Positions 23,200-34,794 of a stretch of 64,000 nucleotides of DNA are shown here, one piece after another (the first letter of the stretch is position 1; each line of letters begins with the position of its first letter). Source of the stretch: Nymphaea colorata (taxonomy: Eukaryota; Streptophyta; Magnoliopsida; Nymphaeales; Nymphaeaceae); NCBI RefSeq assembly GCF_008831285.2, contig NC_045140.1:26306131-26370130 (forward strand), in the 5' to 3' direction. The translations under genes and the position numbers were made by a program. The notes below the pieces were generated by a model. It saw only the letters and a list, made by a program, of their open reading frames with translations. It was not told the DNA's origin and searched no databases.

Positions 23200-26080
23200 C
23201 CGCGTACTTTGCGGATCACGGGGCCCCATACGGGTACGGGTCTTACCCGATTCCAATATGCCTTGGAGTTGGACTAGGGGAGTTACCAGGTCAGATCCAG
23301 AACCCGTAATTCATCGTATCGGCTCATGCCGCCGATTCGAATCGGCAGACTCGGGTTGATTTTTAGGACACCGTCCACAAACTCGGTCCAACGTATTAAG
23401 ACTTTCGAAACGAGACGCCATTTGGACAACCGATCCGGTCTTGTTGAGTGCGGCTCGTCTCTTTTAATTCGATTCGGGGCGGATCCATCACCGACTGACG
23501 TGTCCAAACACTATTGGGTGCTGTAGTTGAAGGTGCAATTAAGGAGGACGTTGGACGTTGTCGCGTGATGAGGAGGGCCTTGTAGTTCTAGAAGGAATGG
23601 TTGCGAGAGGGAGACCCAGCACTGGGCTTCTAGAAGGTGGGGTCCCACTCAACTGAATCGTCAACCACCAGCACTGCATTAAAAAAAAAAGTTCGATTGG
23701 GCTGAATTTGGAATTCAGATTCAGTTTACCTCCAAATCGGTTTTAAATAAACCCTACATTCAATATCTATAATATTTCGAAAGCCGGTTGATGCAGCTCA
23801 GATTAAGTTGTCTATTTAGAAGTCGAATTCATTTGAGAATTTGAAAGTCAAATCTAAAATGTAAAGATTAGATTTCAAATCCGGATTTAAATCTGAGTAT
23901 CGATAAATGGGATACAGTAACATCAGAATGAATGAATTCGCTGACATCCTCCGCACTTTTCTACCTAGAAGGTAACAGAGAGACCAGCGGGGACCTCCGA
24001 TTAGGTAACAAATGTGAATTCTAGAAGATGGCGACGGGCAACCAACGCAGCATAAGAAGGACATTAATGGAGGGTTTTTAGCTGCGAGACTGCTGTTAAG
24101 TTGCAGATGGAGACATTTCAACGGATGAAAGTTCGAAACAGAAAAGTTCAGGCTAGGGCATCTGCTTACTGATTACTTTATGGGCATCTTCTTCTTGAAG
24201 CTGTTCTTCTTTTCTTCTAGATGGATTGGAAGCATTAGATGAGGTCTTTTGGAGAGAGAGAGAGAGAGCACGTTAATAAATGGAATTGTTGAATTTGAAT
24301 TTTCTTTTTCCTTTCATTTCTTCTAGATTGAGAGAGAGAGAGAGGGAGCCGACAAAAATAGGAATTTATTGACAAGATTGAGGGACGAGTATTCACAAAG
24401 AAACCAAAAAGTCAGCAAAAAAAAGTAACGAAATCAAAGTTAACAATGAAGCAACCAAACAAAAAAGAAGAAGGAACAGAGATATGAGAGAGAGAGAGAG
24501 TGAGATCCGGTAAAATGAAAATATATTAACCAAAACGAGTGATGAGAGGGAGAGAGAGTCTTGAGCTTTACACTGCTGAGAGTGATAATCACGGGGTGCG
24601 GCTTCTGTTTCCAAAAAAACAAATGGATGCCTTCAAACTATTTCACAAGACTAATGTGAAAAAACTGCCTGCTTGCAACAATTATGTCTATGTACATCTC
24701 AATGTTCATCGATTCTTGGAACTGGTGTTCTAATAATACAACGTTCTTTTCAAGCCACATCTTAAACCTCATGGCTGTCACACCGCTTAGGAGCATTAAA
24801 CCTTGCAGTCGTGATTTGTTTTGATCAAATTAGGTAAGCCCTTGAACCACCTAAAAGTTGGCGTATATTTGTGTTTAGGATTCATGGCATTGTTAATCTG
24901 GGAATATTCCTTGTAGAATTTGAAGAAAACAGAGCTAGAAGGACATTTCGACATAAAAAGAAGCGTGACTGACAGGGCTTCATGTTACAGATTTTAAAGG
25001 GTGCTCGTAAATAATGCTTTTCGTAGGCAATTCCGCAGGCAAGATTTCAAATTACCCATAAAGTGAGCAGTGATGAACTCGGAGGATCAGGAGATGCTGC
25101 AGAATAGCAAATCATTGATCTTTAAGCTTCGCGTGAACGGACCAACAGTTTTGGATTTTCATGCATATGTTACTGTTCGCAGAAGCCGTTTTTCGAACTT
25201 ATGGACAAGAAGGTAGATAATTTTCATGAAAAATTCAACTTGGTCTTCACTGTAAATAACATCCACGCAAAGTATGAAGAATACAAAGCTTGTTTCAGTG
25301 CCTCCAAGTAGCCAAACATGGCACCAAATCGCCATAGCTTAATCCTGCATCTTCCATCGTGAACGCCTAAGCTATTTTACGTGGGCTAGACGGCATCAGT
25401 AATAGATAATGGAGATCCATGGCAAGGGACAGAGGAATAGGGGCCAGAAATTCTGTCCTGTGATTGATTTGAGCTTGTATTCTTTCAAGCTCTTCTCTCC
25501 ATCTGTCCGTCTGTCTGTCTGTCTCTGTCTCTCTCTCTTGTGTGTTCATCTTCTGCGTTGAAGGTGGCGGCTTCCGCAGCGGTTTCTGTTGGCTTGGTGG
25601 TTCTGAGAGTCGTATTTTGTCAAATGTAACCAAAAGCATCATCATGGTCCGCGAGAGATAGGGCGTAAGCTGGCGTGAGATCCGAGCAGAGGCGGAAGCC
25701 GTCAAGTGACTCAAGTCTTCCTCATTGGCGTTCTTTTGTAAGCTTTTCTTTCACAAATTTCCATACCTGCTATCAGAGAAAATGTGGTTTCTGGTCGCCT
25801 GGTGCATCCATTTTCCTAATTTGATGGCTTCTTTCCTTCTCAGGATGGATGGATTCAAGTATGCTTCTTGAAGCTTAATGTGTGGTCTCAAAATTGGTTC
25901 CTCATATTTTATTGCCAAACTGTGAAAAATGAAGATAGAACAGAAAGTTAGGTAATTGAACTCTTTGTCGAATACAAACTTCCTAATGGGAATCAAGTCT
26001 ACCGGTTTTCTAACTTGTAATTTTACCTTTAGGGGCATCTTTTCTGTGCACTAATTGTGGTTCACTGCCATTCTCTTTTG
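23200..26080. other. Intergenic region between DnaJ and the GH36 relic
   Basis: The stretch 23200-23530 is GC-richer and is probably the DnaJ promoter region. From 23690 to 23910 it is AT-rich with 'gattcaga'-type phrases shared with other dispersed repeats. Four short GA runs lie between about 24254 and 24558. A minus-strand open frame at 25367-25714 (115 codons, with a run of Thr/Asp/Arg from a CTGT/CTCT repeat) has no recognised family and is probably chance. Confidence 0.4.
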
Positions 26081-26090
26081 ATACACAAAA

Positions 26091-28529
26091 CATGCGTTTC
26101 ATGCGTACCTTCCGCTTCAAGCTTTCCTGAATGACGCCAGGGATGGGTTCTTTTGGCAGAGATTGCGTCTTGAGACTCAAGTTTCTAATAGTTGAAAGGT
26201 TTGTTTTGTTGCTTCAGATGGAAGTAAAGTATCTTTAGGGCTGGTACGGCAAACAGATGAACATGACCCAAAGATTAAGATAGATTCATGAAACTTAAAA
26301 AAATATTTTATGAATCTTCCCCACTGTTCTATTTGAAAAATGGGCCCTTATGTCACCTACTTGCCACTTCCAGAGGGGTCCTTTCGAGTTGCTTAACTTG
26401 CTTTGCAGAGAACCCTGATAACGAGCTCGAAATCAGCCTGGAAAATGGTAAGATTGGTGAATTTCTGTTCAATTGCATGTAGTTTGTGTCGAGATTCTCA
26501 TGCAGTTCCCACTTCCAGTGAAAAAAGGAAAAAAAAAGAAAATCCTTAATATGGTTCTGAGTCTTCTGACAATGACTTAATGATCCAACTGGTTAGTATG
26601 TGCACAATTGGAAGTGGATGTTTGGTTTGATTTCCAGGAGATCTTGCCGAAAGAAACAATATACTTTTCGTGCCTGCTGGAGATTTAATCGCTTTGATGT
26701 TGTCAAGTATGAGGTAGATAAGAATTCTTTTTTAATAAAACTGGAATCGAAGCATGTCATGAGTTGGTCAACAAGAACTTATTGTTGCAAGAATATACAA
26801 ACATAGAGTATCGAAGATTCGAATACAATATGAATATCTGCACTTCGAACCAAATGTCGTTACTATAAAAGAGGCCACAATTCAGAATCTCAGATCCCAT
26901 TTCATCGTTTTTGAGTGTGCATCTTAAATTTTGCCTGGGTGAATTATGCAGCGCAGTTGGGAAGCACTTGGACGTTTTCTCTAACTCTGATAGTAAGGTA
27001 CTGCATGAACATTTTTTTTTTTTCATTTTATTAGGCATTAGATATTTTGAACTTGTGGGTGGTGCACATGGGGTGCATTCTGTACTAATTTTTCACTGCA
27101 GGTGTAATACAAGGCACTGAAAGTATGAAATTTTGATCGGAGCTATGAAAGTCTACTTCATTAATGTCGAATAATTCCTAAACAGAAAAAAGATCAAGAT
27201 TATTACTATGATACATACATATTTTGCAAATTTAAGACGGTCTGTTGGTATGGATGCAACTGGAACTGCATTTAGGTCTAAATATACATGAGAGTGAGGT
27301 AAAATAATCAAAGATTTGTTTTCCTTGCTTCTGCTGTAGGAATCTGTTTCCTTATTCGGGGTGGGGGGTTGGACACTTAGCACATGCCACCATTTTAAAT
27401 GGTGAAGAAAAGTAGAAAGTTTCTCTTTAAGAATGTCAGCATGTCTGAATTTTGGTTGATAGAACAGACAAGTACTTGCAGAATTCAAGAAATCTTCACT
27501 TTTTGCTTACACTTTAAGTTGCCTTTTTAATGCTGGTGGCCATCTTCTCGAGCATTCAATAAACTCTCCCTCTATTCTCATCATAAAAATTCATTGCCCT
27601 TGGTGAACAGCCTAGAAGGCGTGATTTTGATTCCAAGAAGCTTCTTCTCCTAGAGGGATCGATATTGAGGGCTAAACTTCTTCGAAGAACCACCAAGGAC
27701 TGTTTCTTTTCTTACCCCACGGAAGATGGAAAGAGGTGAACCATGCTCTTAATTTTCTTTCTGTGCACCAATCCTGTGCTCTTAATTTTCTATCTGTACA
27801 CCAATGACATTCATTCTGCTTCTTTTTGTTCGACTAATGATTGACAATTTTCCAGTTTTCTGAAAATATGGAATCTGAATGACCATGCAGGGCTCTTGGC
27901 GTGTTCAACTCCAAGGAGCAAGCTGGTAATTACTGGAAGCTTAACGAGATACCTTGTGTAATTACTGGAAGCTTATGTTCTAAAGATGTTAATAAATTAC
28001 CTACTATGAAATCGAAGAGTGGAACAGTGATATGATCATATATGCCTATGATTTACTATCTTGGATCTGAGAAGACTTTCACATAATCAGATACAGGTGA
28101 CAGAAGAAGACCAAGAACTCAATAATTAATGTCTATGACGAACATCTTGCAGATATACTTGTCTATCCTCCTGAAAGTGCATCTCATGGCATCACACTGA
28201 AATTGCGAGAATTTGAAGTTACACCCTTATTGCTGTCGAGAAATTGTGCAACCAAGCATCGTCTGCTCTGCTCCAATTGGACTAGTTAACATGATCAGTC
28301 CTGAGGGTGCCATCAAGGAGTTGAGATGTGAATCTGCTTGCCGATCAAAGGTGCACAATGGAGTAAGGAACAAGGTCTTTTTGGTGGAGATTTGTGCGGC
28401 ATCACCCAGAAAGTGAAAGTTGATTCCAGAAAAACAAACTACAAATATGATGAAAAATCTAGGAGGGTTATTCTTGTTTCAGGAATTACGGATGCGGAGT
28501 TGAACTTATGGATTGCAGATCTCCAGTAA
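26091..28529 (+). pseudogene. Decayed GH36 raffinose synthase-like relic, middle exons missing
   Basis: Counterparts of exons of the intact gene at 34795-38783 can be followed in order: exon 2 (about 26091-26447, including NPDNELEI), exon 3 (26638-26713), exon 4 (26952-26997), exon 5 (27035-27122), exon 11 (about 27599-27735), part of exon 12 (from 27856) and exon 13 (about 28155-28529, ending with ELNLWIADLQ and a stop). Exon 1 was not found. Exons 6 to 10, which carry the IIDDGWQ block, the catalytic KVDVQ block and the RASDD block, are absent: only about 480 bases separate the exon 5 and exon 11 counterparts. Frames are broken by stops and indels in most pieces. It is the most diverged of the three copies, so it is the oldest or the earliest to lose constraint. 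Confidence 0.85.
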
Positions 28530-30079
28530 CGAGTGAACTTTGTCTTCTTCATAGGGCTTCTTTTCTTTGATGATTCTCCCCATTTACTACTGCGAAGATC
28601 TCAGAGTTGTCTCCGAGCAAGCACTGCAAACTTGTATTATCCTTCCATGGAAGTTTACGGCTGTCTAGAAAGCAGTAATATTAAATTTATAAATGTAGAA
28701 GTTTCCTGAAAAAAAGAAATTATGATTTTACTGTGGCACTTATAATGGTCAACATGACCTGGAAAAAAATGTACCGTTCAAAATATCTCTTATTTTCTAA
28801 ATATCATCTTTTTATCACAGTATAAGTATGAAACTAGCAGTTATAATAACTGCTCACGAATTTTTATTTTATTGGCCCAGCTACCATGTGGGTGTTGGTG
28901 TATATATATATATATGCACAAATAAAAATTATTATAATTTTTTTAAAATATTTTAAATAACAAACTACTGCTTTTGAAAAAGTTAACAAAGCTTAATTTT
29001 TGAAAAAAAATCAGAAAATATTAATTTTTAATATAGAACCGCTCCTCCTTTGGCCTACAGAAGGAGAATCTTTTTATGACTTCGTGTGAAAATTAAGGTA
29101 GGTTGCTCTTTAAAAATTTCTTCCAAAAAAGAGAGCACCAATCTTTTTAATCTATTAAAAGAGGTATTAGGATTGTCCTTTTGTCACGAAGAAAGCTCTT
29201 GGTTATCGGAAGAGTGTCTTCTAAACAGTTGAAAGCATGACGAATTGTGAGCCAACGATTTTTAAATTCAGGCACTGATAATCATGGTAGTCGGCATCTG
29301 CGACCTGCGAAGTGCCCAAACGGAGAGAAAGCATGGGGTGGAGCATTTTCCGGCGCCTTAACTGCAATACTGAAGAGCAGGGCAGAAGACGGCGGCATTT
29401 GATCATAGCTCAATCAGACGCATAAAAAGAAGTGAATGTCTTCTGCAATTATGAATTAGCAGCCGCCGGAAAAAAACAAGCAAGGGATGCAGTTTCAGAA
29501 CCATGGGGGTCGGAATTTTTACAGACCGCACGTCCTCACCCCACACACCGAATCAAGAATGCAATCGGCGTCGTACCACACTGAGGATAGACCGCAGGGA
29601 TCCGACTGCATCTATTCATGTCGGCTTCCGGAGTCCTATCGTGACTTCACGTTCATCCATCGCATTCTCTACACATGTGACCAACTTTTTCGCCAAATGC
29701 ATTCAATATACTGCTAACTCCGTGTCTTTTCTGTAAAGGCGGACATTGAATCTATTATTTTAAGTTCCTTACATTTGTTTACCAATGTATCAAAACCGTC
29801 AGACTGTATCCAGATGCCACCCCACATAACTTGAAAATGAGTGGTTCCGTGTGGGCAGCTGCCCACAAAGGCCCACACCAGCCTCTGCCACCGGTATCAA
29901 GTTGTTTTTGTTGTCTTTTTAGGGAGAGAGTAAGCACATATACTTTTAGAACAATGAAAATCTATCACAAGATCTTCAATGTTATGCAATATTTACTAAA
30001 GAGAAATCCTACCGTTTTCAAATCCTTGTAATTGGTTCTTAAAATCAGGAACCTAACCAGATCTTGTAACATGCTGATT

Positions 30080-30146
<67 letters not shown>

Positions 30147-30685
30147 CTCATCTCACGCTAATAGATGAGCGAGAGATATTCTCTCGTATCCTTGTATTAT
30201 CTCCTATTCTACTTTCTAATATTATCAACTTAATGAAACATATGAAAAATCAGAGGGAAAAATGATGAGTAAAAGTAGAGATAAAATCAGCGTGCATCAA
30301 TGGATGTGACGTTTGGTTGGAGACTGAAAAGCAATTGAAAACCATACACCTGAGTGGACGTGTTTTGTTTTATGCAATTCTATTGCAAAACTTTGAACGA
30401 CATATAAATCTTGCTTATTTTGAAATATTGCAATTTGATTGTCAAAAGGCCATGATAAAGATAGCTTTTGCTTTGTTTTTCTTGTCTGTACATGTTCTGC
30501 GTATGTTTTGTATGCGGGCATGGTCTTCAGTTTTCAATGAGCTAAACAAAAATATTGAAATCGAGAAAACCTTTCCTGAAAACATGAGAGATAGGTAACT
30601 TGTATTAGCTCACCTCTTGTGCCTGTTATACAGAGCTGGATTCAGATCCAGACCACAAGAAAGCTAGGGCGATGATTTCACATTG
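28530..30685. other. Intergenic region after the GH36 relic
   Basis: AT-rich DNA with no recognised gene. The part around 29220-29720 is less AT-rich and open in short frames, but nothing resembles a known family. It includes the large TA microsatellite at 30083. Confidence 0.4.
30083..30143. repeat. TA microsatellite, about 60 bp
   Basis: An uninterrupted TA dinucleotide run, seen directly. Perfect self-complementarity makes it prone to length change and cruciform formation. Confidence 0.97.
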
Positions 30686-30693
30686 TTTATGTT

Positions 30694-30884
30694 CAGGAGC
30701 GGAGCAAGAAATTTTTCATGAAGGGGGTTAAATTAAAGTTTTTAAATTTTGACAAGGGCTGTATTATCATTTTTTAAAATTTTTATATGAAACAATTTTT
30801 TTTTCTAAAATTTACATGTAAATTTTTTAATTTTTTTTTAGGCTGGGCCAAGACGCATGCATGTCCCCCTTGGTTCCGCCCCTG
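30694..30884. mobile_element. hAT-type MITE, 191 bp, with 8-bp target-site duplication
   Basis: The left end CAGGAGCGGAGCAAG and the reverse complement of the right end (CAGGGGCGGAACCAAG) match at nearly all positions, giving terminal inverted repeats of about 15 bp. Both ends are flanked by the same 8 bases, TTTATGTT, at 30686-30693 and 30885-30892. An 8-bp target duplication with short inverted repeats is the hallmark of the hAT superfamily. The 191-bp AT-rich interior has no coding capacity, so this is a non-autonomous miniature element needing a transposase from elsewhere. A diverged relative lies at 41341-41527. Confidence 0.88.
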
Positions 30885-30892
30885 TTTATGTT

Positions 30893-32811
30893 ATCTGGGC
30901 TACTATTCTCTTTCCTTTGTTTGTAGTTTCTCAAGTTAGACATCATTTGTTTGATGTGATGAGAACATATAACATCAGCTTGTGTCACCTTATTGGTTGC
31001 CTATAATTAACAATTTTTAGATGTAAATGACCTGGGTTCAAATATTTAAACATTTGTTGCAAAAAGCGGTATTGGCATCACATTGGATGATATGTATTGT
31101 TACCAATTATCGGCCCATATCACCTTATTTTGTGATTTTACAAATTCAAAAATAAGCCCAAATTTTTAAAGTGACCTGAAAATAAAAAATAAGAACCAGT
31201 GTTGGCCCTATATCGCATACGTATAGGTTGATATGGTCCGGTATGGATTTTAAATACATTTCAATTCAGAACTCGAGAAAAAATATTAAATTGCCAATGC
31301 CATATCCTACGAGTTTAATATACATGCCTATATAATCGGCGTCGCATATTTATAGTTCCACCTGACATACTCAGCCTATCGAGCTTTGTCCTATGCAGAA
31401 AAATGGAATATACACATAGTCCGAAGCCTTCACATCACATCAGGTGCTTTTTATGAGGAAAAAAAAAAGGAAAAATTTAAGACATATGCAAGGCAGACAG
31501 TAGTAAATTTCAAACTCTAAGAGGCGTTTATAAACATATAAAATGATAATTAAGTACTACATGCAATGCAAATATAAGACAATTTTTGTGGAACAATGAC
31601 TTATTACATCAACCCACGTATATCTCATCATTTAGAGCAAGCCAACAAAATGCAATAGAGAGTTATTGACCTGCAAGTTGCTCTACAATAAGCTGACATC
31701 CCAAGACACCGAAAGTAAGTTATGTATCTTAGAAAGACAAAAAGTTAGGTCAAAGATGTACATGACACGACACGTTCATGCCCGAACTAGATGTGTCCTA
31801 GACATCCCCATCCACCCAAACAAACACGCTCTCAGTTGAAGGAAGAAGGCAGAAAATGGTTAATGTCTCAATATGCAAACCGGCACCATGTCCAACAACA
31901 GTTTCTGCGTCTTGTTGGAGGTCACGAATGAACAAAGCGGCGATCACAACCAAGGTGTGTTCTAGATTGGCTTCCTTTTCCACATAAAACAAAAGAACTG
32001 CACACTGGCTTTTTATAAGCCGACGTGAGTCGCTTTAAAGCACTGCTCTGCTGCCTGCCTTTTAAGTTGTTCTCTCTGGAAGCTTTTTCTCAACAACCCA
32101 GTGAGTGCAGCAGGGCAACATGTGGGTGAGATTCCTGCTGGTTTTGGACTCTCATGGGGCCTTATATGAAGTGAGAAGAAAAATCTAACATAAACCAGCG
32201 GCTGGTATTCGTCATGGGGCCGTTCTTTAAGTGAAGAGTAAGGCACAAATACAATGGTTCTGTCGTAGGTCCCACTGGCTCTGAGATGAGACCTCAGCCT
32301 GCCCCCTCTTCATATAGATCCACATTTTCATGCATTCAGGCTTTCAGTGACCTTGTCTTCAACTGTTTCGCCAGTTGCATGAGCTGAGTTGTGTACATGC
32401 GCTTGCTGCCAAATTAAGGGTAGTTTAAAGACCGCATGATTGTAAGTACAGGTTTGAATAAAAGTAAGATACAAAAAGAGATGTTTCATTTCTAGCTAAA
32501 TGTTCACATGAGTACATTTGTTTTGGTGGATGGAGTAAACAATTGTGTGCTGAATAATGACATCCATCCATTAGTTGTTGCGGCACTTCTTAAGAAAAGA
32601 ACAAGCCATGGATGTATTAAACCCAACAAAGTAATTTTTTGAGTGAGCAAGAGGATTAATCTCACTGTTAGAGCGAGAGCTAAGCCTACCCCCTCTCCTC
32701 TTTACATACTTCTTTTATAGTACAAGAACATAATTCTCCATAAGTCCAACATGTGACTTAATCATTTTATAGTACAAGAGCGGATGCTTGTGCCTTAAGG
32801 AGGTGGACTAC
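30893..32811. other. Intergenic region between the MITE and the TRIM
   Basis: AT-rich DNA without a recognised gene. The stretch at about 31080-31400 carries 'gcatacgtatagg' and 'tatggtccggtatgg' phrases like the dispersed repeat at 43.2-43.9 kb. Two minus-strand open frames (31798-31992 and 32013-32246) have no recognised family. Confidence 0.35.
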
Positions 32812-33240
32812 TGTAACACCTCAAAAATTTAGTCACGTATTAAAGATTGTGAGAGATATTCAAAAACTTATAAATGAGGTTATTAACTAGATGGTTGTAC
32901 TAGTTCTTAGCCTTTTTAGGGTTAGAGCTGAACTTGCTAGGAGGTGGGTTGAGATCCATCAAACTAGGGGTTCGAGCCTAAAAGTGGGTCGAATTGTTAT
33001 AGTGGTATTAGAGCCGGTTCAACACTCAGACATAGGGTCTCATACGCATAGACTCGTGTGCCTTAAGGGAGTGGATTGTAACACCCCTAAAATTTAGTTT
33101 CGCATCGAAGATTGTGAGAGATTTTCAAGAGCTTATAAAGGAGGCTATTAACTAGGTGGTTGTTATGGTTTATAGTTTTTTTGAGTGCTAGAGCCGAAAA
33201 TGCTAGGGGGACTGAGCGGACAGTAGGTCAGATTGTTGCA
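32812..33240 (+). mobile_element. TRIM: miniature LTR retrotransposon
   Basis: Two direct repeats begin TGTAACACC(C/T)C at 32812 and 33077 and stay alignable over about 165-190 bases (sharing AAGATTGTGAGAGAT and ATTAACTAG). They end near 33001 and 33240 at related 'attgtt' sequences. Only about 75 bases lie between them: a primer-binding-site-like TGGTATTAGAGC at 33003-33014, directly after the first repeat, and a purine-rich AAGGGAGTGGA just before the second. This is the structure of a terminal-repeat retrotransposon in miniature: LTR, PBS, PPT, LTR, with no coding sequence. Just left of the first repeat (about 32787-32811) is another copy of the internal end (GTGCCTTAAGGAGGTGGA), so the element was part of a tandem LTR-internal-LTR array or recombined with one. 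No target duplication was found. Confidence 0.8.
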
Positions 33241-34160
33241 ATAGCCCACACATAATACATGAAAGGAAAGACATTGGATTTAGCCTCACTATTTTAGTGC
33301 AACTTGATTTTTTTTTTTACTATGCATTTGTAAAGTAGTAAGAAAGAAACGATAAGGGTGTCAATAATCAAGTTCTGATCTTGTCATTTTGTTGCCCGAC
33401 CTTTTCTATGAAGCACGCGACCACCCTTGTCAAGAAAGAAAAATGACAAAAGAAATTGCTTCATCAAATGTGCCGGTCGAGCTCGCGTGCAGGCTTTCCG
33501 CTCCATCGGCAAACTCCATTAATGATGTGATTGTTAAAGGATTTACTGTCAATAGAAAAAGAAAATAATCGTAATTTACTCATAAACAAACAGAAGCAGC
33601 CAGTCTTATGACTCATTTATGCAAACAAAATGACAAGAAGTAGTTGGGTCATGGCGTTAGTTCACAAGTTGGTCCTACTAAATGACTTGGTTCGCATTCC
33701 ATTGGGTCAGCCCTCCAAATCCAAATACTTAAGCTCATGTTTGATAATCATGGATTTGAGATTCGAGTGTTTGATAGACGTTAAGATTCAACTTAAAATA
33801 AACAATAGATCTGGGAATCTGCAGATTTCTAATCTTTGGCCGGAGGCAAGGGGAATAAATAAGAATCTTACTTGTGAATTTTTTTGTTTAGCCTATATAA
33901 AAACATTTGAAAAATTATATTTAGTTTCTATTGAAGTTTTGAAACTATAATTCAACCTCTGTAACGAAAACTTCCTTTATTTACCCCTAGGGTTCAAATG
34001 TTAATTTAAGGCATGCAAACATATTGGGTAGGGAGCGGTGGATGTGATTTTAAGATTTGGCCTCTTTGTTGATAGGAGATAATCTTTCATTCTCATCAAA
34101 GGTCTAAGCCAAGTTGACCATGATGTACACTCTTGAGTTATGTTGAGCTCGAGTTCATAA
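33241..34160. other. Intergenic region left of the GAGCTC-rich repeat
   Basis: AT-rich sequence with no gene recognised. The open frame at 33630-33950 (106 codons) has no family resemblance and lacks splice or promoter context. Confidence 0.35.
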
Positions 34161-34420
34161 GTCGACTTGAAAATGATGTGTAGCGATTTTTTTAAATATC
34201 TAACTCATTTTTTAATTAAAAAACCAGTATATTGATCATTCAAGTTTGTCGAGCCTTAATCGAGTCAAGCTCGATTTATGACAAAATAATATTTTATATA
34301 TTCAAACGAGTTTTTCAAGCTTTAATTGAGTCGAGCTCGAGCTCAAGCTATTCTTGAGCTCAAGTTTCATTAATCTAGTCGAGCTCGAGGTGGCTGAACT
34401 CGGGCTCGACTCGGCTTGGT
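34160..34420. repeat. GAGCTCGAG-rich dispersed repeat, upstream of the intact GH36 gene
   Basis: Repeated phrases of the type 'ttaa(t/g)cgagtcgagctcga' and 'caaacgagttttt(c)aagc' occur several times here. The same phrases recur at about 41765-41890, 54650-55050, 62095-62190 and 62800-62960. It behaves as a dispersed, internally repetitive family with no coding sequence. Its position just upstream of both duplicated GH36 copies is notable. Confidence 0.6.
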
Positions 34421-34690
34421 TTGTGTTCACCCTGCTGCCGATAGGTCAGAAGTTGGTTCGAGTATCGGTATCCAATATCCACATGAATGGGATCCACAAT
34501 GGGGATTGGTGGAATTCGCACGAGTTGGACCCCGTGGTGGACCGTAGTGGATCTGATGTGTTGCCACGTCAGACGGACTTCCAAATCCGAACGGCTGCTT
34601 GCGTCATTTGAGAAGAAGATCGGGCTGTCGGAGTTCATGACCCGGACCCGTGACTTCAGCGAGAAAGCTTATGGTGCTTCCCGTCAGGCG

Positions 34691-34698
34691 TTTATATA
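34691..34698 (+). promoter_or_regulatory. TATA box of the intact GH36 gene
   Basis: TTTATATA lies about 100 bases before the start codon at 34795, followed by a C/T-rich leader (cccgtctctccgtctctg). Spacing fits a transcription start near 34725 and a 5' leader of about 70 bases. The matching site in the third copy is altered. Confidence 0.6.
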
Positions 34699-34794
34699 GC
34701 TCCCGCTTGTGTTCCCGTCTCTCCGTCTCTGAATTGGTCTTCGTTGCTCGATTTCTGAGTCAGTGAGTGAAGAATCTTTGTGAGGCGGTGAACG

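Noticed and set aside
25367-25714. A 115-codon minus-strand frame
   Set aside because: Low-complexity Thr/Asp/Arg run from a CTGT/CTCT repeat, no recognised domain and no promoter or splice context.
30083-30143. TA run considered as a replication origin or CRISPR-like array
   Set aside because: It is a simple dinucleotide microsatellite in plant nuclear DNA; there are no spacers or associated genes.
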